Of a DNA stretch of 64,000 nt, positions 54,888-64,000 are shown in pieces (position 1 is the stretch's first letter; every line of letters begins with the position of its first letter). The translations under genes were made by a program, and so were the position numbers. Source of the stretch: Cephalopachus bancanus (taxonomy: Eukaryota > Chordata > Mammalia > Primates > Tarsiidae); contig JAPVLO010000044.1 in assembly GCA_027257055.1 (NCBI GenBank), positions 4,154,001-4,218,000 of the forward strand. Direction: 5' to 3'. The notes below the pieces were generated by a model, which saw nothing but the letters and a program-made list of their open reading frames with translations, was not told the origin of the DNA and searched no databases.

Positions 54888-55115
54888 TGCCACAGTGGTT
54901 AAGAGTGTGAACTCTGAAGACAAACCTGAGCTCAGGACCTGACTCTGCCACCAAGTAGTCAAGTGACTTTGGGCAACTCACTTAACTACCCAGAGCCCAG
55001 CCAATCCCTCTGTTAGACAGGAAGAAAAGCAAGTCTGCCTCATGAGGTCACAGTAAGGATTGAACGATGAGCACTTAAGGTGACCCACATAGCACTAGGC
55101 TTGACTTAACGCCAG
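54888..55115 (+). mobile_element. MIR SINE
   Basis: 'cacagtggttaagagtgtga', 'actctgccaccaagtagtca', 'gtgactttgggcaactcact', 'gtctgcctcatgaggtcaca' and 'aaggattgaacgatgagcac' give a nearly complete MIR. Confidence 0.85.
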
Positions 55116-56264
55116 CAAACCTAGTACCATTCACCATCTGGACTCAATAGGTGACCTGAGGTAGTTTTACTTTTCTCCTGGGTCTGCCTCCACGTGACAC
55201 TCTGCTAAATCTCCCTTTTCTATCCCTTAACCTCGTTCACTAACCCCACCATTTCCTGGTCACTTTCTGGTATGAAGCAGTCCAGTCTGGCTCAGTCTAA
55301 TTCCAGTTCAAACCTTTAACCCTGTATGTAGCCTCTGCACAGCCTCTCACTGCCAAAGCCCCTTACCTGCCAGATAGTCTCCGTAGATGAATCCTGCTGA
55401 GAAAAAACAAGTCCACCTGTCTTCTGCAGCGTCCGGGGTCCTTAGGAAGCACTTCTTTGCCACACCAAATGGGACAAAGTGCCTATGCCACTACCTCCTT
55501 CTCTGTTCCCCTGCTAGTCCATGCTTCTCCCATCAGCCCCCCCTTCAGAATCCTCTGACAAGGAGCTGCCTCCAGCCTCTCCACTGTTGTGTATTCCCGG
55601 ATGCCTAAGGATACTAGCCAGGTTATCTTAGAAATCTCCTTCCATTGCATCCCCAGAAAGGCCCACAGGTTTTATCAGCTCAGAAAGTGTCGAGCCAAGG
55701 AATGATATGTCTGCCTCTCTTTCTTTATACAGAATTTTCTTGACCCTCCTTGCAAGTACCAAGAGGAGAAGTCCCCTACCAAAATGACACATCACTCTCC
55801 ACTGAACTGATGACTCGTGGATTTACAAATTGCTTCACACCAGGGAGAGTGGGGTGAAGGTGGCAGGTGCGTTTTTTCCACCTCTTAATAGATCCTGGAG
55901 AATGAGTCTGGTAGCCCCTTTGCTGCTGTCTTTAGGCTATGAAAGTTCTTAGGGCCTATTTTCCTGAATGTGGGGCTTTAGCCAGAGTTCTGAGATAACA
56001 GGATAATGCCTTACTTCTCTAGCTGTTATTATGATTGTTATTGTTACTTTCACAGTCATACTGGACATATTTAACTCTCGGTACCTCTCTTCCAGGCGGT
56101 CCTCCCAGCTTAGGCTCTTATGGAAACAAGGTCACTTTCTCCTTACCTGAGTGGCTCCATGCTTTAGTTCCTGTCAGAGTCTCATTCAGCTTCCAATCTT
56201 GACATGCCCAATCCTGGTTGGCATTAAAAATTTTCCATGACTTTTTGAAGCATCTGTCCAGAGG
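55116..56264. other. Unclassified, relatively GC-rich single-copy-like DNA
   Basis: Pyrimidine-rich on the plus strand at about 55,190-55,600. The 73-codon frame at 55,387-55,608 is Cys/Ser/Leu-rich without domain evidence. A host exon cannot be excluded but I see no flanking splice pair with a conserved frame. Confidence 0.4.
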
Positions 56265-56313
56265 TGATGTGTGTGTGTGTGTATGTGTGTATATATAAAT
56301 ATATATGTATGTA
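56265..56313. repeat. (TG)n / (TA)n microsatellite
   Basis: A run of TG units interrupted by TA and followed by 'tatatataaatatatatgta'. Creates the Thr-His/Tyr-Ile antisense frames at 56,118-56,389. Confidence 0.9.
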
Positions 56314-56379
56314 GATAATCTCTGGAATCTGTAATGGGAAGGAAACTGAATGGATGGGGTGGAGAGCAAGATATATGTG

Positions 56380-56505
56380 AATAACTCACACTTACTATGA
56401 ACTAAACACTCTTCTAGGCACTTTGCATATACTAAATTATCATAACAACTCTATATGGTAGCTGTTATTATCATGCTTATTGTGCAGATAAGGAAACTGA
56501 GTTTA
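56380..56505 (-). mobile_element. MIR fragment
   Basis: Antisense MIR: 'cacttactatgaactaaaca' then 'ctcttctaggcactttgcat', 'taaattatcataacaactct' and 'gtgcagataaggaaactgag'. Confidence 0.8.
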
Positions 56506-57529
56506 GTTTTTTTTACTTTAGACTTAAATTATCTATTTAAGTAAATATTGAAAGATAAATAGATTTATAGATGATGGATGGAGGGCAGATAGATTTAAGC
56601 TTCTTTAGGTGAACCTAATTCATATCCCCAGGTTAAACCCTCTGCCCCAAGATTACCATTCTCACATCAACAAGTGCCAAGACTTTCCAGAAAACCCTTG
56701 AGTAAAGAACAGGAGGTAAGAGAAGCCCTTAGCAGTAGACTCTTCTCACATGTGATTAAAGCTGGCCTCCAAGAAACTTAATGCTAATGAGGCCTGGACC
56801 AGCTGCTCCAGTTAACACATTATCATCTCCATCTCAATAAATCACTGTCTTCCTGACAAATGGCTCAGCGATGAGATCTGTGAGTCACTCATGCAATGCC
56901 TGGGCTTGAAGTTATCAGATGAGTTCATGTACATTTGAACAGTCTGTGGGAGTTTGGTAACCTGGCTTCAGCTGTAACTTGATTTTCTAACAGGAAAAAG
57001 AAAATACTTTTGCACAAAGTGACTTCACTCATTGCAGCTGAAAACAAATGAGATCATTTCTGTAAACTCCTTTGAGTCTCCAGGTCACTAAGAATTTCAA
57101 ACCTGCAAGTAGATGCAAAACTTCTTTCCATCTACCATCTTTCAGAGCCACGCACAGAACCACATGCATGAAGTCAGCAGACCTTTCCTCTTGCCCTGAA
57201 AAACCATTATTTACCTGAGTTAATGGGTAAAGTGAGGCTTCATTTACTTCAAGGGCCACTACGAATATGTGACCTTCAGTAGATCCATTGACTTTTCTGG
57301 AACTGTTTGCAAACCTCTGTCTTCATCTGTCAGCCCACACTCCTGTTTTGACTCCATTCTGAGCAAGCTCTTTCACTGAGGTGGCAAATGACTGCCTGAA
57401 GCACCAGGTCTCCGCTCTAACTTGCTAACCCCTGAGCATCCCCCGTGGAGAGAAAACCCTTTTCCCTTTCCTACTATTTTGATAAAAATCCATAGATGGC
57501 TTCTCACGGGCTGACTTAGGTCTTGCCAC
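56506..57529. other. Unclassified DNA; candidate conserved non-coding block at 56,750-57,010
   Basis: No repeat or exon recognised. 56,750-57,010 has high-complexity sequence with homeobox-core words (CTAATGAGG near 56,782) and bZIP-like TGAGTCACTCA at about 56,880-56,890. These short words occur by chance too; any enhancer role is a guess. Confidence 0.35.
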
Positions 57530-57585
57530 CTAACTTACTTATTGTCATAACAACTGTATGAAGTAGATGTTACTATTATCCCAAA
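57530..57585 (-). mobile_element. MIR core fragment
   Basis: 'cttattgtcataacaactgt' then 'atgaagtagatgttactatt' and 'atccc': a short antisense MIR piece. Confidence 0.55.
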
Positions 57586-58094
57586 CCAATCCACAAATGG
57601 AATGAAAATGTCTAATTAGAACTAATAAGCCAATCACATAGCCAACTCTAGAACCCAAAAAGGAGGAAGGGGTTCTGTCCCACCCAAATCACATGGACCA
57701 ATGTGGGAGTGAGAAAAGAGACCCTTAAGGAAATGTGGTATAAATGCTGGGAAGATAACAAAAACATGTCCAAAGTAAGATCTCCAATTCTGATTTTGTA
57801 GACTTAGAGTAAGATACAATTAAGCTAATAAAAAGACCAGGGCAGGCTGACTCCAGGGGCTATCAGGAGCCATGTGTAAAATTCTAAAACGGTAGATCTG
57901 AAAGAAACCTCAGAAATTTTCTAATCCCATTCCCTCATTTTACTGGTGAGGAAGCTGAGTACCAGGATGCCCACACTGGGATCTGTAACACACCCAGGTC
58001 AGAGTACTACTCAGTCTCCGGACTCTGGGGCCCCACAGGTACAGTGCTGGCAAAGCCCAAGGGCAAGAGGCATGTACTCTGTCCGTCTAACCTC
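57586..58094. other. Unclassified DNA
   Basis: Possible MIR/L2 words near 57,935-58,000 ('cattttactggtgaggaagc'), otherwise nothing named. Confidence 0.4.
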
Positions 58095-58292
58095 TCTGAG
58101 AGAATTTTTTTTAATTCTGTTAAAAATGTAAGAGAGAAAGTCAATGCTGTCATTGTGATATTGTACTATAGTTTTGCAGAATGTTATCATTGGGGGAAAC
58201 TGGATGAAGGGTGTATAGAATTGATCTGTACTATTTCTTACAACTGCATGTGAATCTACAATTATCTAAAAAAATGTCAATTTGAAAACTGA
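58095..58292 (+). mobile_element. Old L1 (L1M) 3' UTR end
   Basis: 'gatattgtactatagttttg', 'cagaatgttatcattggggg', 'gtactatttcttacaactgc' and 'atgtgaatctacaattatct' followed by an A-run, the typical 3' end of mammalian-wide L1s. Confidence 0.83.
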
Positions 58293-58439
58293 AAGGACTT
58301 TCAAAATGACATGAAATGGTATATTCATTCAAGACAGTTCTGTGATTGGCTCACAAACCACCCTCTTTTGAGCATCATCCAAAAACAATATAAACATCTC
58401 CTTAGATAAGATCAGAGGTGAATCAGCTAAGTGGTGAAT

Positions 58440-58545
58440 ACCCTACAAGTCCTGACTTGACTCTACACAACAATCTACTCATAAAACAAAATTGCACATG
58501 TACCCCATAAATTTGTACAAATAAAAATAAGATACAATTCTTCAA
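58440..58545 (+). mobile_element. Short L1 3' tail
   Basis: 'actctacacaacaatctact', 'aaaattgcacatgtacccca' and 'tttgtacaaataaaaataag': a primate L1 3' UTR terminus. Confidence 0.72.
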
Positions 58546-59847
58546 AAGAAGTAGATCAGAAACAGCTACAGGAAGAGGGAGTGGAGACATTATTGAAGCC
58601 ATGGATGGGTCAGTTGCACTGGGTCTGGGGGTTGGAAATGATGGAGGTGGTTAGGACTTAATCTACACCTAGCAACAGGGGCCAGAGTGTGGCTTGTTAG
58701 GAAAAGGTACAGAGCCAGCCCACAACATGAAACAAGGGGCTGGATAAGGCTTCTCTCATCCAGGTTGGGCCAAAATTCTACACTCCAGGGCTGGTACAAA
58801 TAGCAAAATGCTAATGGGGTAGCTGGAGAAGCAGCAACAACACAAGGTCACTGGTTCAAAATAGGATCTATGACATCCAGGCAGGATGAGACTTGAAAGT
58901 GGCCAATATAAGAGCCAGATCTACCTGACCTGGAGGAATGAACAGAGGGGAAGAAAAATGCACACATACCCAAGTCACTTTCCTCCTTCCCCTTCTCCAC
59001 TTTGTCCTCAGCTCCAGTTTCTGCTTTTTACCACGTGGACAAAATTCAGCCCATTCAGGACAGCCAGCAATTTTTTCCCAGAGGTTAAAGACAATGTAGG
59101 GTTGCTTTGTCACTGCCTCAGACATCTCTGTATCTCTTCCTCAGAGAAATCTGTTTTTTAAAGGCGTGTTAAAAGGTCCTTGGCATCTTCAAATGTCCAT
59201 TTTTCTCTAGATGTTAATTGGCTTGGCCCTCTTGCTCCACTGTGCTCAAAGGTCCCAGAAGATTTATTATGAGAGGAAGGACATGAGGAACCATTCTCAA
59301 AAAGCATCCAGAATTCAGTGTTTCCTTGGGTGTTTCAACCTCTAAAGATTTGATCCATTTGTATTGCATGTCGCAAATTCATTTGACCATAAGGCATCTC
59401 TCCTTAGAACCAAGTCAGGAGTTTCTGTTCTCATCTGGAAAAATGAGCTACACAAGCAGGTCAAGAACTTCCTCTGAGATCACACAGTCAGTCAGAGGCC
59501 AAGGTGAGGTTTCAGTCCACAGTCCTTTCCCCAGCATTCTTTTCTCTACACCTCGGGACCTCCTTTTGACATCTCAGATATAGAATATTAGAGAGAAAAC
59601 TACAATCCATTTTCCTTAAATTCCAGGTAAGGTCAAGAAATTCCAGCCAAAACCTCAACATAGAGGACACTTTGGTATCACACTACTTAACACAATTCTG
59701 ATAAGTGTTATGCTTTAAAATGTTCACATACTATGAGTTGGAGGTAGCCTTGACCACATTGTATAACCCCTTAATTTCACAGTTTGGAAGACTGAGGTAC
59801 ATCAAGGAGAAGGGATCTGCTGTAGTCTGTGGCAGTGCCTAGAACTG
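58546..59847. other. Unclassified DNA
   Basis: No gene with evidence. Overlapping frames on both strands at 58,868-59,161 have no domain. A weak MIR-like patch lies at 59,455-59,565 ('cctctgagatcacacagtca'). Confidence 0.4.
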
Positions 59848-60070
59848 ACAACGGCAGCATCCAGCATTTACTGAGCTTTCATCCCATGCCAGACACTAAA
59901 TTAAGCAGTAGACATCCATCACCCCATTCAATCTTCACAACAATCTTTGCAGTGAATATCTTTAATTTTATTCCCATTTATGGACAAATAGAGAAGCTAA
60001 GAGAAATAAAGTAACTTACCAAAGGCTACACAGCTGATAAGTGGCTGTATCTGGAGTTAAGGCCAGATTG
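59848..60070 (-). mobile_element. MIR SINE
   Basis: Antisense MIR with 'agcatttactgagctttcat', 'attcaatcttcacaacaatc', 'taaagtaacttaccaaaggc' and 'tacacagctgataagtggct'. Confidence 0.83.
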
Positions 60071-60149
60071 GGCTAACATCAAAGGCAACTCTCATGATTA
60101 CATCATGCTATTCTTACCCTTTCCTAGTAATCAGATGACTCCAGGAAGT

Positions 60150-60362
60150 GCATTGCATGAGACAGATTTCCTTTTGTTCTAGCTCTACCACTCCCCCGCC
60201 AGATAGTGTTTAACTACTTAACCATTCTGAAATCCAGTTTCTTTATCTGTTAAAAGGGCATGATCACAGCACCTACTCTGGAGGATTATTGTGAAGAATG
60301 AGATAACCTATGCAGATCATCTAGCCCAATTTTTGGCCATAGTAGGTACTCAAAGTTTTTTC
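60150..60362 (+). mobile_element. MIR SINE
   Basis: Sense MIR with 'ctagctctaccactcccccg' then 'ttaactacttaaccattctg' and 'atccagtttctttatctgtt', and a 3' part 'ttggccatagtaggtactca'. It lies about 80 bp from an antisense MIR. Confidence 0.75.
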
Positions 60363-60381
60363 ACCTGTTTCCTGATTGTGT

Positions 60382-60384
<3 letters not shown>

Positions 60385-60428
<44 letters not shown>
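60385..60428. repeat. (TG)n microsatellite
   Basis: About 21 TG units with one early interruption; likely length-polymorphic. Confidence 0.95.
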
Positions 60429-60430
<2 letters not shown>

Positions 60431-60439
60431 CCCTCATAT

Positions 60440-60975
60440 GGTAATCATTCTCCAAAATTACACCCAAAGATCCTTACCTCCTGATATTCACACCCTTCTA
60501 TATTCCCCTTCCAAACTGTACCAGAGTCGGTCTGTGTGACCAACAGTAGGAGCAAAAGTGACAAATGTCATTTCCAAGATTAGGCTATAAAACACTGTGC
60601 TTCCATCTTGATCTATCTATCTATCTATCTCTCTATCTATCTATCTATCTATCTAATCACTTGTTGTGAATGGCTATATGGAGAGGACCATGTGGTATAG
60701 ACCTTGCTCACTCTGGCTGATAGTGAGCAAGGCGTTGCCACCCTCCAACAACCACAAGAATGAGTTTGGGAAGGATCCTCCGATTCCAATCAAGCCCTCA
60801 GATGCTGCAGCTCCTGCCAACAGCTTGACTGAAAATTCATGAGCCCTCTTGAGCCATTACCACCCAAATAAGCCATTCCAGAATTCCTGACCCTCAGAAA
60901 CTGTGGGAAATAATAAATGTTTGCTGTTTTGAGAGGCTAGTTTTGGAGCTATTTGCTACACTGAAATAGACAACA
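60440..60975 (+). mobile_element. MaLR/ERVL-type LTR-like sequence containing a TCTA microsatellite
   Basis: 'ccttacctcctgatattcac', 'gagtcggtctgtgtgaccaa', 'tcatttccaagattaggcta', 'ggaaggatcctccgattcca', 'ttccagaattcctgaccctc' and 'ctgtgggaaataataaatgt' occur in the order of an old MLT1-like LTR with its poly(A) signal near the end. Subfamily not assigned. Confidence 0.65.
60611..60654 (+). repeat. (TCTA)n microsatellite
   Basis: About eleven tetranucleotide units with one TCTC interruption, inside the LTR-like element. Confidence 0.95.
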
Positions 60976-61755
60976 AATGTATTCTCATTTTATTTGGGCA
61001 GGAGTGGGGCAGTGTGAAAGGTTGTGATGATAAATCCTTGGAGTTTCTGACTTTGCTTAGAGCTGCAGTCCTGGCCAAGTTTCTTTAGAGACCCATAATG
61101 CTTGATTAAGATTTGCCCCACTTAACCTTCCATCTACATCTTCTGCTTGGCCTGCTTCACTGGGTTTCTGCATTTAGAAGCTGCTTTTAATTGTCTTTAA
61201 ACAGAATCCTGTTCCAAGCCAACGAGCAACAAAAACAAAGGTGTTTGCTGTGGGGGGAAATAAAAGCAGTCTTTTCATTTACATGTCAGCTGCGGAGAAC
61301 AACATGAAAGCATTTTGCAAGCTTTCTTGAATTTGGGCTTCTATTTTGATTTTTTTAAGTGCAAATCAGCATCCAAGCTCAAACCTTGGGGTAGCAGAGA
61401 AATTTAATTAGAATGTGAGATGTTTTACATAAATTTGTTTCTTCCTGCTATTTTCTTAAGGCTGACAGGATCACCCATCTGCTTAAAATATAATTGAGTA
61501 GGGAAGTGAAAAGGAAAAATAAATACCTAATCTGAAAACCTAATTCCAAACCAGAGACCTGGGGATAGTTTCTGACACTGACTTTGAACTGGGGGTTTTT
61601 GTAAGCCAAAAATGACTTATGTTAGTTAGTTAGAAGATTGTATCATCAGCTTCCAGCTTGTGATAGTCACAAAGGATATTAACAAATATTATTGTCTTTC
61701 TCCTTTAAGGCACAAGGTAAGATAGTAATTGCAATTCTCTCTCCTCTTTAAAGTT
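60976..61755. other. Unclassified DNA; candidate conserved non-coding block at 61,050-61,520
   Basis: No repeat recognised across about 470 bp in an otherwise repeat-dense window. Short transcription-factor-like words occur: ACAAAGG (SOX/TCF type, about 61,235), TTTAATTAGAA (homeobox type, about 61,402) and GCTGACAGGAT (TALE type, about 61,462). Enhancer function is speculative. Confidence 0.35.
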
Positions 61756-62046
61756 GTTACAGGGCCATGTGACTTGCTCTAGCTAATAAGTTGTGAGCAA
61801 AGATAATGCGTCACTTTAAGAACCAGTGTTTACCTTTTTGTTTCCTCTGCCACAGAGATCGCAGAAGCATCTGGTGAGATGGTACCATAGTTAGCCTAGA
61901 TATCTTGCCTCTGAAGAACAGAGCGTCCCAGCCATCTCATAACATATAAGAGAAACAAGAAAGACATTTTTGTTAAATTAAGCCCCTGAGATGTAGGGGT
62001 AGATGTTTATTACACAGCAAAATTCAGCTTTCCTGACTGACACACA
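61756..62046 (+). mobile_element. Old LTR/MER-like element (family unsure)
   Basis: 'gggccatgtgacttgctcta', 'gctaataagttgtgagcaaa', 'taagcccctgagatgtaggg' then 'tgtttattacacagcaaaat' and 'tcctgactgacacac' look like an ancient LTR or MER end sequence. The assignment is by general pattern only. Confidence 0.45.
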
Positions 62047-62189
62047 GATTAAGAAACTATGTGCATGACTTGTTCTGTTTTTATTCAGTGAACATTTAGC
62101 AAGTCCTATACTAACTCTTGGTAGATCCTGAAGGGAGCACCTGGGACAATATCAGGCCTCAAGATTTGTGCAAAAAAAGTCTATTAAAA

Positions 62190-62425
62190 TAATTATGCTT
62201 TGTGTAGTTAGTAAGTGCCTAATAAAAATATATGTGTCTAATTCTTCCAGCAACTCCAGGAGGTAATAGTACCACTATACTCATCTTTACATAAAAGAAA
62301 AAACAGGGTTTAAAGAAGTTGGGTCACTCACTGTAAATTATACAATCAACAAACTACACAGCCAGCCTTTAAACCCAGGCTATCTCTGAATCTACAGTTT
62401 ATGTCCTTAACCATTCTGTTTTGCT
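62190..62425 (-). mobile_element. MIR SINE
   Basis: Antisense MIR pattern: 'ccagcaactccaggaggtaa' then 'tagtaccactatactcatct', 'ctacacagccagcctttaaa' then 'cccaggctatctctgaatct', ending near 'ccttaaccattctgtttt'. Confidence 0.75.
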
Positions 62426-62479
62426 CTTTCTAAAGAAATAAATGAATAAACGAGAATAAACATGAGTATTTGTCCCCGA

Positions 62480-62960
62480 AAGTTTTACAGTATAGTAGAG
62501 GTGACTGATGTGCATAAATGATTACAATTCAAAGTAATCTGAACCTGATGGAACAGGGAAGATGTGACATCTAAGGTGATATTTGAGCTGGGTATTGAAG
62601 AAGAAGTTGAAACAAGCTAACAGACAAGGAGGAGAGAGAATTCTTGTCTAAGAGAATAGCATATTCAGGGTGTTATGGTCAATACCATCACCATGAAATG
62701 GGCCACGTCGCAGGAACAAGAAGTGCCTTGTCATTTCCTACAACCTGGAACTGGGCTTTGAAAAGCCCTCTATTGTGACAAAATAGCCAGGAGTAAGAGA
62801 AGTAAGGCAGTTATCATGCTGGCTGCATGTCTTTCAAGGATACCACCCATTCTTCAAATGTTTATTGAGCCTGTCCACCAAGCCTGGCCCTGTGTTGGCC
62901 CTGGGGCTATAGCAGTGAGAAGTTAGGCATTGCAGACCTCTGCTATGCAATAAGCTTCAC
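62480..62960 (-). mobile_element. LINE-2 fragments (possible)
   Basis: 'atatttgagctgggtattga' and 'aatagcatattcagggtgtt', then 'tgtttattgagcctgtccac' and 'ggccctggggctatagcagt', follow antisense L2 order. Decayed and discontinuous. Confidence 0.5.
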
Positions 62961-64000
62961 AGGCCAGTCTGCATCAAGGATAAACTGCACTGGCCAGCCA
63001 AGGATCAAAAAGAAATACTAACCATATGACTGACTTTTGGGGGGATTTTGAACAAGTGGTCAAATCCCTGGGGCAGAAATCCACCCTCTTCTCAGCCAGT
63101 CTTTGTCCTGGTAGGCAGCCAGCCATGTCAAATGCTTAAACTGGACCTCAGAGTGTTCAAGAGAAGTTGGGTCAGCAACTGCTTTATCCAAAGCATCTAC
63201 ATCCTCACTGCCCTTACCTTTTCTGGTCTCTGGGTATTTATCATTATAGCACTAGCATGAGAAGTTGTCTAAAAATCCTGACAGCATAGCTATATGAGCA
63301 GTGGTGTTTGAGGGCTGAATGAAAGGGCTTCAGAGGCTTGCAAGAGGATCAAGTTTCTACGAAGTTTGTGTCTGCTTGGCTCTGCTTCAAAGGCCACTAC
63401 ATTCCTGCCAGAATTAAGGAGAAAGATTCCTTAAAATTCTCTCCACTCGGTTGTTCCAGGTTTAGGCAAGGATTAGGTCCATCAGGCACAACCTGTCTTG
63501 CTGTCCTTCTCTCTCTTCCTGGGATCGAGCTGGCTCAGGGATGTTCTGTGTGACTGCAGAGGAATAAACAAAGTGGATTTAACATTTGCATCAACAGCAC
63601 TAAAAGATCAACATTTTCAGATCTCTAACTGACTACAGAAACAAGACCAGTTTGCCAAAAATTAATTAATTAAAAGCCACATGTTAATCAATTTCCAAAA
63701 TTCCAATAAATAGTAAAAAAAATTAGTCCTTTTTTCTAGATGCCCCTGTCCATTATCCTACCTCTGCCTCTGCCCCTTGAATATTTGTCTTAAAATTTTT
63801 ATCAAAATGATTGATCAAATTGAACACTCAATAAATGGTCATTAAGTGAATTAATTTTCAGCTAACTGATTTTATACAAATTGACTTCTCACAGCCCCTC
63901 ACCTGATACATATACAGACTGCTGAACAGGTCCCCCTGCTCCAATCAGAGTTTGACAGCATCTGTAAGAAAGGGGTTCACAATCTTGATCTACCCAGTCA
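62961..64000. other. Unclassified non-coding DNA
   Basis: No gene model I can support; frames at 63,048-63,260 and 63,338-63,553 lack domains. A (TTAA)n-like patch lies at 63,661-63,674. Confidence 0.4.

Noticed and set aside
55387..55608. 73-codon frame in a GC-richer unique region as a possible exon
   Set aside because: Low complexity, no splice-site pair with a conserved frame, and no recognised domain. Cannot be excluded without expression data.

Overview
This is a repeat-choked, AT-rich, non-coding stretch of a primate nuclear genome. I found no host exon, tRNA, rRNA or CRISPR, and no prokaryotic feature. Primate origin follows from several complete dimeric Alu elements, MIR and L2 fossils, many MaLR-type LTRs, and L1 copies with ORF1/ORF2 remnants. 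Three of the Alus share a derived right arm (a GTGGCC...GGCCAC symmetry and a CCAACTC(A)n end) that differs from the anthropoid and lemur/galago Alus I know. A private L1 family with a distinctive 3' UTR is present about ten times. Together these make a tarsier the best guess (inference, about 60 %); species is not proven.

Layout. 1-7,400: single-copy-looking DNA with scattered old repeats (two MaLR LTRs, MIRs, L2, two Alus, one short young L1 3' end). 7,400-18,950: an old plus-strand L1 split by a MaLR LTR, which is itself split by a degenerate gammaretrovirus-like provirus (10,840-17,046, minus strand). A second MaLR LTR sits in the same L1's 3' end. 18,957-27,107: an old minus-strand L1 holding a MaLR LTR and a full-length, lineage-specific L1 (19,765-26,424). 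27,108-30,540: a patchwork of old L1/HAL1-like and young L1 pieces in both orientations. 30,527-50,000: a minus-strand L1MA-like element opened twice. The first insertion is a full-length minus-strand young L1 (32,438-40,950), itself carrying a third L1, an Alu and an internal duplication. The second is a full-length plus-strand L1 (41,251-47,992) carrying two Alus. 50,000-64,000: more ordinary intergenic or intronic DNA with L1 tails, MIR/L2 fossils, three MaLR-type LTRs and several microsatellites.

Nothing here works together as a pathway; the 'genes' are transposon and endogenous-retrovirus reading frames, all broken. The value of the window is its insertion stratigraphy, since target-site duplications and interruption order give a relative age series. 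Specific oddities include a chimeric L1 reading frame created by a displaced ~345-bp duplication, a 5' LTR that lost its R/U5 end, and a 60-bp tandem duplication. I do not see evidence for a novel biological system.
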